From Podocnemis expansa (taxonomy: Eukaryota; Chordata; Testudines; Podocnemididae): DNA of 64,000 bases. The position numbers and the translations under genes were made by a program. Below are positions 47,602-59,041 of the stretch, piece by piece; within the stretch, counting starts at the first letter, position 1, and every line of letters begins with the position of its first letter. The notes under the pieces were generated by a model. The model had not been told where the DNA came from. It made no database searches and worked only from the letters and a program-made list of their open reading frames with translations. Where the stretch lies: the NCBI GenBank assembly GCA_007922195.1, contig ML681963.1, forward strand, positions 138,421,298-138,485,297, given 5' to 3'.

Positions 47602-48074
47602 CTAGCATATAAATTACAAAGCGCTTTAAAAAGGGAACAATTTTAGTAACAGAGAACAAATAACAGTACAAGTTAAGGCTGGTAATACTGTCCTGGAATT
47701 TCTTTCCTTCACCCTACTCCCACTTTGAAGAGAATTTTCTCTCTTTGGAACCTGGCCTTACTTGTGAGTGCTGAGAACTTGAAAATGTGGCCCTGTGAGA
47801 AGCCTGAAGCTTTGTACAAACTAGGTTCTTTTTCAAGCACTGCTCACATCATTCAGTTACAATTGCCTGCATGCCACAGCTCACAGGATCCAGAAAATCT
47901 TTTAGCCTTTGCCTCTCAGGTCAGGGTCAGAGGCCAACACCCCCTATGTGCCACAACCGCGGCTTTATATGTGACCCTCACCCTAACCCTGCCAGCTCCT
48001 TCTTTCCACCCTCAGCGACGGTACTAGAATAGCTTGCCCTTGCTGCTAGCAAGCTCCTGTCTTATTTTTGTTAA

Positions 48075-50217
48075 AACCGAGCGTTTTCAATCACAGATCC
48101 TCACAAGAAGCACCCCCTATGCCTAGGTGAGTCATACCTGGCATAAAAATGCTCCATGTGCAAGTCCTACTCAATATGGCCCATGAACTGGCTTCACTAC
48201 TGGAACCTGGTACGTCCGTTGTGCCTAGGGACTCCCTGGTACCGTGTGCCAAGTTGGCACCAGAATCCACCTGGCTCCACTCTCTGGCTAACAAACAACC
48301 ACTATTGGCATCTGAGCTGGCACCATCTCAGCACCACGCCGCCTCACCTCTGGCTACCCCACTCCGTGCGAAGGGACCAGAGTGCCTCCTGGTGCCATCA
48401 ACCCCAGAAGCTTTTGCTGCTGCAAAGGCGCTACTCCAGATGCCAGCTCCCACACTGCAGAAACTGACCCAGTCTAAGGGCAAAGTAGCCCTCTTGTCCA
48501 AGGAATGGATGGCCTCTACAAGTGAATCAGCACCAACACCACTGTCTGCTTCAGCACCAGAAAGCGGTACTGATCCCCAACCTCAGCCTGGCACTGGGGA
48601 AGGTGACCTTTCATCCCCCGACTCCTCATGCAAGCCTTTGGTACTGTGCTTGCAAGGATCTAGATAGGCAAGATCCGCCTCGGTTATCTCTGCTTCTTCT
48701 CACGAAGAGTGCCAGCACCGTGAGTCCTCACTGACCTCGGCACTGACTCTGATGATCACAAAGCCTGTGGGAAAATGTCACCATAAGCACTCCCCGACTC
48801 CCCCACACCAGGAGGACTAGTCCCCTGGTTTGTTGGTGCACATGCCCTTGTCACTGACCCCATCACTTCTCACCCCTCCAGCACTGTCCAGACCGCACAG
48901 CTGACCCTGGAGCTCACAACACGGCACCGTCGACCCCAGAAGAGAGAGAGGCCACTCTAGGATGCGACATAACTTGGCACTGCGCTCCTTCTGAGAGCAG
49001 ACCAGTGGCAGCATGGACTCACCAAGCCATGATGATGCAGCATCCCCAAAGCCTTCAGTACCACCTTCAACCAGGACCCCCTGTCCACGATGAGGAACCT
49101 GACACTGACACCCAACATAGCAGATCCCAGATCCCCTCATTGTCTTCTCTGGATGATGTGACCTATCAACAGCCCCTGGCATACAGGAATGACCCCTGGG
49201 CTCAGCAGGATTTGCTGAGATGGATGGCTGCAAACTTGAGCTTGGACCTTGGGATCATTAAAGAGGAGTGTATTCCCCTCTTCGATGTGGGAGATGCAGC
49301 CCCACCAGCCAAGGTTTCAGTTCCCCTGTATGAAGGGGTGTACAGCATTGTGAGGGCACAGTGGCAAAACCCGTCCTTGGTCCCTTCTGTATCCAAGGTG
49401 GCTGACTGGAAGTATCATCTCCCTTCCAACAAATTCGCCTCCCTTTTCCACCCTCCCACGCTGGGTTCCATGGTAGTGGATGCAGATAACCAGAAGAAGA
49501 GACAAGGTCATCCAGGCTCCACTCCCAAGAACAAAGAGGTTAAGAAATCAGACCTCTTTGGCAGAAAGGTTTACTCGACTTCAGCTCTCCAATTGCGTAT
49601 CGTGAACCATCATGCCCTCATGGGGAAATATGTATTCAACCTTTGGAAATCTATGGAACATTTCCATGATGTAGACCCCAGAGAACATCTTCGGGACTAT
49701 GAGCCTATGGTAGATGAGGACATGCTGGCCTCCTGTGACATCTTGATGACCTCATGGGACACATCAGACACTGAGTCTCGCAGTATAGCTTCTGCAGTGT
49801 CAATGCAGTGATCAGCCTGGCTACAAAGGTCTGGCCTTTTGCAGCAGATGCAGTTAACAATTCAGGACCTCCCTTTTGAAGGCCTTGCCTCTTTGCCAAG
49901 TCCACAGACTCCAAATTACATGGGATGAAGGATTCCAGGGCCACCTTAAAGTCCCCGGCCATGTACACGCCCCAAGTGACTAGGCATTTCTTTAGAACCC
50001 AACAAAAGCAGCAGCAACCCCAACAGCCGCAACAGCAACCTCAACCACAAGGGGCTCATCCGAGGTCTCATCAATATTCTCAGCGCCTGTGTGGAGGCCC
50101 TGACAGGGAGAAAACCAAATCATGTAAAGTTTCAAAACCCCAGACACAGACCACCCAACAGGGAACTGGGTCTTCCCACACTGCCGGTCAAAAGCAGCAT
50201 TTTTGACGGTCAGTTAG
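48075..50217 (+). pseudogene. DIRS copy B gag
   Basis: The start region keeps DPHKKHPLCLGES, the Cys/His segment of DIRS gag. A Ser/Pro/Thr/Ala-rich middle (48149-48667) follows, then a 268-codon frame (49005-49811) with NLSLDLGIIKEE and KVADWKYHLPSNKFASLFHP and the conserved capsid-like end. A Gln/Pro-rich stretch (49985-50060, QQKQQQPQQPQQQPQP) and RDKE-type basic residues lead into pol. It is broken by several frameshifts. Confidence 0.7.
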
Positions 50218-50239
50218 AGGGCTGCACACACCCCACCCA

Positions 50240-51201
50240 ACCCATGGTCTTCAGCAATTGTCTGGCTCCTTTTATACACCACTGGGCTGGCATCATAACC
50301 GACTCCTCAGTATTCCACACAGTATCAAAAGGATACTCCGTACAATTGACATCCATTCCCTGAGACAGAAAACCGCCCCCTTGCTCCACTCTCGGGAACT
50401 CAGAGCTCAGTCTGTTGCTGCAAAGGGAATGCGAAAAGCTGCTCTCCCTGGGAGCAATAGAAGATGTCCTAAAGAAGTGGTGGGGAAAAGGGTTCCACTC
50501 CCAGTACTTCCTGGTCCCCAAGCCAAATGGTGACCTAAGACCAATTTTAGACCTCAGGGCTCTAAACAAGCATATAAGGGAAATAAAATTCTGCATGGTT
50601 TCCCTATCTCAGATCATCCCAGCTCTACTGGTTCACAGCCCTCGATCTAAAGGATGCTTATTTTCACATAGCAATAAGGCCCCACCACAGGAGGTTTCTC
50701 AGATTCCTCGTAGGGGGAAGATGCTTTCAATTCACATCACTCTCATTCAGACTGTCCCTAGCCCCCAGGGTATTCATGAAATGCATGGTGGCAGTAGCGG
50801 CGCACCTGCAGAGGTACGGCACAAGGCTTTACTCCTACCTTGACGACTGGTTAATAAAGGGGAGGTCAAAATACCAAGTTCAACACAGCGTTAAAGTCAC
50901 AAGAAAGATGCGTGAGTATCTGGGTCTGTGTGTAAACCATGAAAAATCAAAATTCTCTCCAACTCAGAGAACAGAATTTACAGGTGGTCTCTTAGACTCA
51001 ATAAATAGGAGACCATCCCTGCCCCAGTCAAGGTTTCAGTCCATTTGTACCATCATTTCAGAGCTCCAGAGCTCCCAATCACCACAGCCAGACGATGCCT
51101 TCAACTCAGCCAGACGATGCCTTCAATTCCTGGGCCTTGCGGTGGCCTCTGCCTCTATGATAAGAATGGTCCATCTGAGAATGAGGCCTCTTCATCTCTA
51201 G
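50240..51201 (+). pseudogene. DIRS copy B reverse transcriptase
   Basis: Frames in series: GFHSQYFLVPKPNGDLRP and ILDLRALNKHIREIKF (50415-50620), a frame change near the first catalytic region (the FTALDLKDAYFHIAI segment is visible in another frame at 50633-50680), then SYLDDWLIKGRSKYQV at 50836-50880, with the YLDD active site intact. The rest of the palm and connection follow to 51201. At least two frameshifts separate the segments. Confidence 0.85.
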
Positions 51202-51209
51202 CTGGCCAT

Positions 51210-51700
51210 GACCTTGCACCCACAGAGACATCCTCTGAGCAAGGTACTGTCAGTCCCCCGCACAGTCCAGACAACATTGGACATCTGACAGGACCCACTT
51301 TTTGCCATGGGGGGGAGGTTCCCTTCAAGGTCTTGAACCCTACAGTGACTCTGATCACCAATGCCTTGGACTTGGGGTGGGGTGCTCATATCTTGGAAGG
51401 TCTTTTGACCCAAGGGAACTGGTCACCCAAGGACAAACTCCTACATATAAACGTGAAGTAGCTCAGAGCTATCCATCTAGCTTGCAGAACCCTTCTGGAC
51501 TTAACAAAGGGAAAGACAGTCCAGGTCCTAAAGGACAACATGGCAGCCATGTTTTACACAAATCGCCAAGGGGGTGCTTGTTCTCTGGCCCTTTGTGCGG
51601 AAGGTGCCGGCCCTGAGGCACAACTTTACCACAGTAGCGGCAGACCTACTGCAGCTGGACAACAACACAGCAGACTCACTGACCAGGACCTTTCTGTCAC
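51210..51700 (+). pseudogene. DIRS copy B RNase H
   Basis: VTLITNALDLGWGAHILEG, LLHINVK followed by a stop in place of Glu, then VLKDNMAAMFYTNRQGG. The first catalytic Asp of the D-A-S motif is Asn, and the catalytic Glu codon is TAG. The domain is degraded. Confidence 0.75.
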
Positions 51701-51877
51701 ATCACGAGTAGTCCCTGCACATGGACGTGATGTCCCACGTAATCAGTTGGTGGGGCATGCCCTAGGTAGACCTCTTTGTGGCACGTCAGAATCGGAAGTG
51801 CCGCACTTTCTGCTCCCTCAGGGGTCTGGAGAAGGACTCATTTGTGGACACCTTCCTAATACCAGGCAGGGGCACTG

Positions 51878-53170
51878 ATGTATGCAGTTCCACCAATTCC
51901 CCTGATATGTAGGGTCCTCCTAAAGATAAAAAGGGATAGTATGGACATGATATTGATAGCTCTAGACTGGCCCAAACACTGGTACTTGATCCTATGGGAC
52001 CTGTTGATAGACACTTCGTTCCACCTTCCCTTCTGGGCAGACCTGTTAACCCAGGACTTGGGTTGCCCCCAGCATCCGAATGTGAGAATACTACAACTAA
52101 CAGCCTGGAGGATGCATGGCTGAACGAATCTGAGAAACTCTGCTCAGACAGACTAAAGAAGATACTGGTAGGCAGTAGGAGACCCTCCACTAGAGCCACC
52201 TATATAGCTAAGTGGAGGCACTTTACCTAATGGTCCAAGGGGATGGGGATTGTACCATAGAATCATAGAATCATAGGGTTGGAAGGGACCTCATGAGGTC
52301 ATCTAGTCCAACCCCCAGAACCAGCTGCACTTTGTTCAATACTTGACTATTTTCTGGACCTCAAAGGCAAGGGTTTTTCAACCCCCTCTCTCAGTGTCCA
52401 CCTAGTGGCTATCTCAGCCCTTCATGATAAAGTGGAGGGGGAACCAGTCCTCTCCCATTCCACCTCCATGAAATTCTTGAAAGGTATTGAAAGGATCTTC
52501 CCACATACCAAAGATCCTACTCCACAATGTGACTTGAATGTGGTGCTTCACCACTTAACAGAGCCATCTTCTGAACCACTGGACTCACGTACACTGCTCG
52601 TCCTCTTATGGAAGGTGAGGGTCTCAGAATTGAGGGCCTTTTTCTCAGAGCCTCCGTACACGAGATTCTTCTCTGATAAGGTGCTACTGTGCCTGTACCC
52701 AATCACTCCTCCTGAAGATGTCCTCTCCCTTCCACCTGAACCAGGACATTTGTCTCCCAGTGTTTTTCCCAGACCCTCACTTCATGGAGGAACAGAGGAA
52801 ATGGCAAATGCTAGATGTCAGAAGGGCACTTTTGACATACATTGAGTGCCTATGCTCATTCCACAAGACTCCTCAGCTCTTCATTGCAAGAGGACAACCA
52901 GTGACTACACAGTGCATCTCCAAATGGATAGAGAACTGTATCATAGACTTCTACAGGAGGTTGGGTACACCCCTCCCGAGGAAAGTAAGGGCACACTCAA
53001 TGAGAGCCCAGGCTTCGTCAACGGCCTTCCTTGCTCAGGTCCCGATTCAGGAGATCTGCAGAGCAGCTACATGATCATCAGTGCACACCTGCATGACGCG
53101 CTACTCCATCCTCCAACAGGCAAGAGAGGATGCTGCGTTGGGCTGAGCCATACTCAATGTGAGTAAGCTG
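51878..53170 (+). pseudogene. DIRS copy B tyrosine recombinase, split by CR1
   Basis: The N-terminal part has RPSTRATYIAKWRHFT (52180-52228). After the CR1 insertion come LVAISALHDKVEGEPVLSH, MKFLKGIERIFPHTKDPTPQ and LNVVLHHLTEPS. The C-terminal catalytic part has HSMRAQASSTAFLAQVPI and QEICRAATWSS (the H-x-x-R box), then a short segment where the nucleophilic Tyr is expected (about 53085-53110, R-Y-S). The reading frame changes repeatedly. Confidence 0.8.
52257..52335 (-). mobile_element. CR1 tail inserted in DIRS copy B
   Basis: Antisense CR1 3' end: CATAGAATCATAGAATCATAG (microsatellite-like tail), then GGTTGGAAGGGACCTCATG and AGGTCATCTAGTCCAACCCC. Only about 75 bp, inserted between the two halves of the recombinase. 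Confidence 0.9.
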
Positions 53171-53541
53171 TAATTCCATCCACCATCCTGGGTATGGCTA
53201 GCAGTCAGCTGTAACTGAATGATTTGAGCAGTGCTCAGAGAAGAACAGTGGGTTACCAATGTAACCGTCTTTCTTTGAGATGGGCTGCTCACATACATTC
53301 AGATCCTTCCCTTCAACCCCGCAACTCAGAGTTAGTGAAAAAAAGGGACTGGGAGGGTCAAGGTCAGGGTCAGATATATAGCCATGGTTGCGGCACAGAG
53401 GGGGAATTGGCCGATGACCCTGAGCTGACAGGCTAGGGCTAAAAGAATTTCCAGAACCCATACGCTGCAGCACATAGACATCTGTAACTGAATGTATGTG
53501 AGCAGCCCATCTCAAAGAAGGACAGTTAAATCAGTAACTCA

Positions 53542-54505
53542 CTGATTTAGAAGGATCATGTTACACAGTCTCAGCTAACATAGAGCCCAATGAATTCTAA
53601 AATTCTCTGCTAGCGTTTTTAAACAATGTTGGTTAAAATGTTTTAATTTTAACAGCACACCTTTAAATTGTAATTAGAGAAACCTGAGTGCACAGTAGAA
53701 ACAGTTACTGGCAGGGATTTCCCTAACATCACCCCTAAATCCCCCTGAATTTCCCAGCACCCCCCAGCTATCAATTAGTAACACTGTTATATCAATTTAG
53801 TGAGCACTACAACACCCCCCCACACCCACCCCTACATCCCTCCAATTTCAAATCCTGGAGAGAATACTGGTTACTGGTTAATAGACATAAATTACCACAA
53901 GCTAGATCCTGCTAAGACAGCTGTTCTTTGAAGGGTTCTATTAATAGTCATTTTGTTTGGATTTTCTACTAGGGTCATCAAACAACTGCAACCCTGCATA
54001 AAAATTAATTCTGTTAAACTAAGAAGGCAGAAAATAGAGTCAGGTTTGTCCAACAGAAGAGATACAGCAATTTAACTACTAAGGGATTATTTTAAACTGA
54101 TTTACATTGAAACTAGAGTAACTTGTGTGCGTAGGTAAGCCCTCAGTAAATTTGGTTTAGCTGCTATTTGTAATTTGAGGAGGCTAACTCATGAGATGAT
54201 CTGGAGTTCCTTTTTTATTTTCTAAAGACAAATAATGAGCAGGTTCAGTGACCGCAACTTCACATTAGTTTTAACAAAGTCATCTAGACACAAGGAAAAC
54301 TGACTCAATCTCATACTCAACTCAAATGTTTCTAAGGTCTGAAAAAAATGTGGTTAGCAGATTTATTGGTTTTGGTGTGTTGTACGTTCTTGTGCATCTC
54401 TCCGTTTCCTCCTTGTTGCATTTTAAGTTGTGAATTTAAATTCTTGTGCATCTATTTCCTCATTTTTGCACTTTAACTAAGATTTCATATTCCCCTTTAC
54501 ATAGC
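53542..54505. other. Intron 2 of SLC22A18, no recognised feature
   Basis: AT-rich sequence between DIRS copy B and the next TIR element. No exon seen. Confidence 0.5.
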
Positions 54506-55402
54506 GGGTATGTCCACACACAGTCCTTATTTCGAAACAACAGAGGTTATTTCGAAATAAGGAATGGCATGGCCACACGACGCACGGCCATTTNNNNNNN
54601 NNNNNNNNNNNNNNNNNNNNNNNNNNNNNNNNNNNNNNNNNNNNNNNNNNNNNNNNNNNNNNNNNNNNNNNNNNNNNNNNNNNNNNNNNNNNNNNNNNNN
54701 NNNNNNNNNNNNNNNNNNNNNNNNNNNNNNNNNNNNNNNNNNNNNNNNNNNNNNNNNNNNNNNNNNNNNNNNNNNNNNNNNNNNNNNNNNNNNNNNNNNN
54801 NNNNNNNNNNNNNNNNNNNNNNNNNNNNNNNNNNNNNNNNNNNNNNNNNNNNNNNNNNNNNNNNNNNNNNNNNNNNNNNNNNNNNNNNNNNNNNNNNNNN
54901 NNNNNNNNNNNNNNNNNNNNNNNNNNNNNNNNNNNNNNNNNNNNNNNNNNNNNNNNNNNNNNNNNNNNNNNNNNNNNNNNNNNNNNNNNNNNNTCGGGGG
55001 GGAATGCCCCGACCCGCCCCCTTGCCGGTGGCGTCAGGCCGGGGATTCCGGCCGCGCTTACTCCGGTCCCGGGGCGCGGCTGCAGCCGCGCGCCGGGGCC
55101 ACTCCGCCAGCTTGGGGGGCAGCAGGAACTTTAAAGCCCCTGGGGCGAAGTGCCCCGCTGCCCGCTCCTGGCGGGTGCTTGCAGGGGGCTGCGGGCACCC
55201 GCCAGGTGAGGCGCGGTGCCTGCAGTCCCCTCCCCAAGTGAAATAGCAGGTCCACACTGTGGACCTGCTATTTCACTCCCTTATTTTGAAGACACCATTT
55301 TGTTATTTCAAAACAAGTTATTTCGATATAACAGGTTATATCGAAATAAGTTATATCGAAATAACTTGTTTCGAAATAACAAAACCGTGTGTAGACATAG
55401 CC
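54506..55402. mobile_element. Palindromic TIR element with GC-rich core (E6), core unsequenced
   Basis: Ends GGGTATGTCCACACAC and GTGTGTAGACATAGCC, flanked by AGC on both sides (54503-54505, 55403-55405). The left arm (CAACAGAGGTTATTTCGAAA, ATGGCCACACGACGCACGG) and right arm (GAAATAGCAGGTCCACACTG, GTGGACCTGCTATTTC) match E5 closely, so both are one subfamily. Half of the GC-rich core (54994-55230) is present; the rest is Ns. Confidence 0.8.
54594..54993. other. Assembly gap (400 N)
   Basis: Exactly 400 undetermined bases, inside the palindromic element E6. Any apparent frame across it is meaningless. Confidence 0.99.
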
Positions 55403-55880
55403 AGCTATTTCCACAGTGGAACAAACTGTTCACACAGTACCATCTAAGCCAGGAAGAAGTTTCAATCACAGATTTGTACAGTAAATTTTGCATTCAGTAC
55501 AGCAACTTTGATTTACAGCAGTTAAGGACCTAACCTTAATTAGGCACCTGTTCCCCTCATGCCTGCACACTTCTCTCATTGTTATCAGTGGCAATTCAAC
55601 CCAGAACTTCAGAAATAAGTCCCACTTCTCACAGATCCAGACCAGAATTATTTTCCTCCAGCTCTGAACATTTATAGAAAAATCACTTGAATTGTGCTGT
55701 TAGCATCACCTCAAAATTGTAGACAAGAATAAATTCATTTCTCAACTGTAGTGCAAGGAAAATTGCATATTATTAATAATAATTATTTGTATCCTGTTAG
55801 TATCATGTGCTAAGTAAGAGACAACCTCTATGTTGGAGAGCTGGGAGAGGAAACAGGCACAGATCACTGAGCAGGCCAGT
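55403..55880. other. Intron 2, no recognised feature
   Basis: AT-rich, no exon seen. Confidence 0.45.
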
Positions 55881-57220
55881 CAGGGCCAGATTATGAGAGG
55901 GGCTATAGGGACTATAGGCCTGGCCTCAAGGGGGCCCCAAGCTGGCGCCCCTATGCCAGGGGTCTCAAACTCAAATCACCACGAGGGCTACCTGAGGACT
56001 AGTACAGTAGCCCAAGGGCTGCACCACTGAAGCCTTTTCACAGAATGACATTGCAAATATTGATAGCAATAATGTTGTTGCGGGCTGCAAGAAATAACTT
56101 TAGGGGTTGCATGCAGCCCTCAGGCCATGAGTTTGAGACCCCTGCCCTACGCCCTGCTTATTTGGCCCTGGCGCTCAGCTGCTGGCACACACAGTGTCAG
56201 CGTGGGTCTGGTCTTGGGCACCGATGGTGCTGTTGAGGGTAGGAGGGCCCCTGGGAGAGGCCGTGGTGCTCCAGCCCTGGACCAGCTGTTCCGCCCCTGA
56301 GGACAGAAACAGGCAACACTGGGCCTCAGTGCTTCAGGGGCAGGACTACCCCAATGTGGGGCGGCCTCTGGTGGTGACAGCCCTCCAGGGTCTGCATTAC
56401 TGTAAGGCTACCATGCTTGGGCCCTGTGGCTCACGCTGGCATGGCCAGCCTCCCCGGCACAGCAGCCCCACAATGCTACAGGCCCTGGAGGGCCATCACC
56501 AGTGGAGGCCACTCAGAGTTGGGCCAGCCTTACATTTGGCTTGCTGTTGTCTCACTCGGGCTGGCCCTCCCCCTGAGGAAGGAACAGCTGGTCTGGGACC
56601 AGGAGTGCTGAGGCCAACTGTGGGCTTTGGCCAAAGCCACCCACCTTGCCCCAGGCCTGTGGTGGGGGCTAGGGCCCAGGCAGTGGGAGCTGGAGCCACA
56701 GGCAGATGGGGCACACGGAGGAGGAGACCAGGGGCAGAAGCTGCCACGTGCCACCGCGGGTGGCTGAGCACCACATCCCTGGCTGGGGTTGGGGCCGGAA
56801 GTGGCTGCAGGTGGCTGGGCCCCGCATCCCCGGCCGCAGATGGGGCCGGAGCAGCCACTGTTGCTGCGAGTGGCTGAGCCCTGGATCCCCGGCTGGGGAT
56901 GGGGCCAGGGCCAGGAGCAGCCTCCGCAGCTGCAGGCAGCTGAGCCCTGGGTCCCCAGCTGGGGATGGGGCTGCCATGGCAGCAGGTGGCTGGGCCCCAG
57001 ATCCCCCGCCAGGGATAGGGCTGCTGCAGCCGCGGATAGTTGGGCCCCAGATCTCCAGCCCAATTGGGCTGGAGACTGGGAGAGGTGGGCCCCGCCAGAC
57101 CCGGGGCACTGGCGCTGGGATTTGGGGCATGTGCCCCGGATGCCCAGTGCCAGCAACGCCCCTGGGGCAGACCCACAACATTCGGCAGCCTGGGGCCCCA
57201 GCACCATTAATCTGGCCCCG
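55881..57220. mobile_element. hAT-type element, 1.34 kb, exact 8-bp TSD, with nested copies
   Basis: Ends CAGGGCCAGATTA and TAATCTGGCCCCG. AGGCCAGT is duplicated at 55873-55880 and 57221-57228. It contains a smaller complete hAT (55957-56144). Its right part (56700-57165) resembles the GC-rich tandem units and right end of the element at 31181-31559 (CGCTGGGATTTGGGGCA, then CAGCAACGCCCCTG). It has no transposase; frames of 160-280 codons on both strands come from the GC-rich repeats. Confidence 0.85.
55957..56144. mobile_element. hAT-type MITE nested in the 1.34-kb element
   Basis: Ends CAGGGGTCTCAAACTC and GAGTTTGAGACCCCTG. The flanks CCCTATGC and CCCTACGC match at 7 of 8 positions. 188 bp, non-coding. 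A partial relative is at 27871-27990. Confidence 0.88.
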
Positions 57221-57599
57221 AGGCCAGTGGCAGACACAGGAACACAGCCCAAGCCTCCTACATTCCAGTCTAGTAGGTAGGGTAGTCTGCCTCCCCTTCT
57301 CTACAACCCTGAACAAGGATAATTTACTATCTGCTCTATACTCTCCATCGCTGCTAGATCCTTCAAGTCTCAGGTCCAGGCCCCCTCTTGCCGGCCAGCC
57401 AGCACCACTTGCAGCCTTCCTCCCCCTGGTTCAGTTCCTCGGCCACCTCGGCAGTGTGGGTAAGGGGGGGTCTCAGGGGTGGGAGCAGCCAGTGGGGAAA
57501 GTGTGCAGAGGGTGGAGTAGGAAGAAGGTGTCAGGATGGGGGTGGGGTTGACACAGGGTCTGGGGAAAGGAGGAGAGGGGTTGCTGGGCTCGCCCCAGC

Positions 57600-57803
57600 G
57601 TGCAGCCCATTCCCTGAGCTAGCCCTAGGGGAATGTGTTGGAACACTGCATTCCAGCACATTCTTTCTGTTTTTAGGGAGGCCCTGGACCACAGTGTTCT
57701 GGGGCATTCCCTGATTTTTAGGGGCCCCAGAATGCTGCCCCATAAAAATGGGGGGGGGGCCCAGAATGCCATTCCAGAGCGTTCCAGCTAACTTTAATCC
57801 CTG
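57600..57803. mobile_element. Fragment of the TTAAAGT-ended hAT family
   Basis: GGAATGTGTTGGAACACTGC at the left and AGCTAACTTTAATCCCTGG at the right, with TTTTTAGGGGCCCCAGAATG inside, as in 41518-42558. Confidence 0.6.
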
Positions 57804-57873
57804 GAAGTATATATCCCACATCAGTAACTACCAACAATTGCTCAGAGGCAGAAGCACAGGAGGACCTCTAGTC

Positions 57874-59041
57874 CAGTGGTTTCCAACCAGCGTGTCGGGG
57901 CATACTGGTGTGCCACGGCAACACCCAAAGTGTGCCGTGAGCACCCCTGAGAGCTGGAGTTAAAGCTCCCTCCCTTCTCAGCCCAGCCATGTGGGCTGTG
58001 CAGGGCTGGAAAAAGGCAGGGGTGAAAGTAAGGGCGAAGGCACCAGAACACAGTTCGAAGGCCCCCTGTTTTTAGGCAGACAGCATTCCAGCCCCCCTAA
58101 AAATAGAGGAAGGCACTGAAACGCAGAGTTCCAGGGGTCCCTGTAAAAATAGCAGGAGCAGCTGGAAGCCAGAGTTCCAGTGGCTCCACCTTAAGCCCAG
58201 CCAGCAGAAAGCTGCGGGAGGCTGGGAGTGTGTGAATCTCCCCCTGCAGGGCGGAGCAGCTTGTGTCAAGCAGCCTGCAAACAGCCCAGGTAAGGGCTGG
58301 GGGGGGGGGGGGGGGGGGGGGGGGGTGTATGTGGGGGGGGGGGGTGTGTAGCAGAAGTGGGTGGAAGTGTATGTGTAGCCGAGGGTGTGTAGCTGGGGTT
58401 GTAGGGTGGCTGTTTGGTTGGGGGTGTGTGTAGATGGAGGGTGGGGTAGCTGTGTGTGGAGTGTGTAGCTGGGGGCTGGAGGCCTAGTTCTGGCCCCTGC
58501 AGTGATGGGAGGGTCCATCACAGGCAGCAGGGGGCTGGGAGAGAGGAGGACGGGACCCACTGGGGTGGGAGGGAGCAGCAGTGGGGTGAGGATTTGTCCT
58601 GGGTGGCAGGGAGCCACTGTGAAGAAGGGGAAAGTGGGTGCTGCACCATGCTCCAGTACCCTACCTTCCCACTCCCCAGTTTCCCCCCTGCGCCCCCCAC
58701 AAAACCATTCTTGTTCTCCTTTCCTCTCTCTTCTCTTGCCACCCTTGTGCTGTTCCCCACATGGCTGCTCTTGTCCTCTTTTGCCACCCCCGCCCTGCTG
58801 GGCTCCCCACATTCACTCTTGCCACTGCACACAACTCCTGACCTCCCATTTTGCCACCCCTTCTCTGCTACCCCTACTACCCTACACAGCAGCATTTCCA
58901 AAACATTGTGCCATGGTTCATGAATATTAATAAGTAATTTGAGTTAATTTGAATATGCATGCATTTTTTAATAGTGGTGTGCCTTGAAAAATCTGAAGGC
59001 ATCAAGGTGTGACATGGCAGAGAAAAGGTTGGGAACCGCTG
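57874..59041. mobile_element. hAT-type element with long inserted GC- and GT-rich middle
   Basis: Ends CAGTGGTTTCCAACC and GGTTGGGAACCGCTG. The terminal 100-120 bp (GGTGTGCCACGG on the left; TCATGAATATTAATAAG and GTGTGACATGGCAGAG on the right) match the compact copy at 62179-62350. The middle carries a TTAAAGT-family fragment (58018 onward), a 27-G run and GT-rich sequence. The 8-bp flanks do not match, so the outer ends may have diverged or recombined. Confidence 0.7.
58299..58480. repeat. Poly-G run and GT-rich low-complexity tract
   Basis: 27 consecutive G at 58299-58325, 12 more at 58333-58344, followed by GTGTGTAG-type sequence to about 58480. It could form stacked G-quadruplexes. Frames on the opposite strand (Pro/Thr-rich) are composition artefacts. 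Confidence 0.9.

Larger units (their letters stand above)
47820..53541 (+). mobile_element. DIRS-like retrotransposon, copy B (defective), in SLC22A18 intron 2
   Basis: Left end TTCAAGCACTGCTCACATC with ATTCAGTTACAATTGCC (47831-47868) is mirrored at 53199-53243. A second inverted pair, TTTGAGATGGGCTGCTCACA (53274) and TGTGAGCAGCCCATCTCAAA (53499), sits at the right end, as expected for the internal complementary region plus terminal repeat of DIRS elements. Gag, RT, RNase H and tyrosine recombinase follow in order on the plus strand, antisense to SLC22A18. Many frame changes and a CR1 insertion make it inactive. Confidence 0.85.

Noticed and set aside
49985..50060. CAG/CAA-rich tract as a possible host polyglutamine gene
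   Set aside because: It lies in frame with DIRS gag sequence upstream of RT, and Gln/Pro-rich linkers are usual there.
54446..55257. Long frames on both strands across 54594-54993
   Set aside because: They are open only because of the 400-N gap and cover the E6 element.
56194..57551. Several frames of 160-280 codons, Gly/Pro/Trp-rich, on both strands
   Set aside because: Repeat-derived GC-rich units of the nested hAT elements; no recognised protein family.
58072..58930. Pro/Thr-rich frames of up to 246 codons on both strands
   Set aside because: Derived from the poly-G/GT tract and GC-rich low complexity within a hAT-like element.
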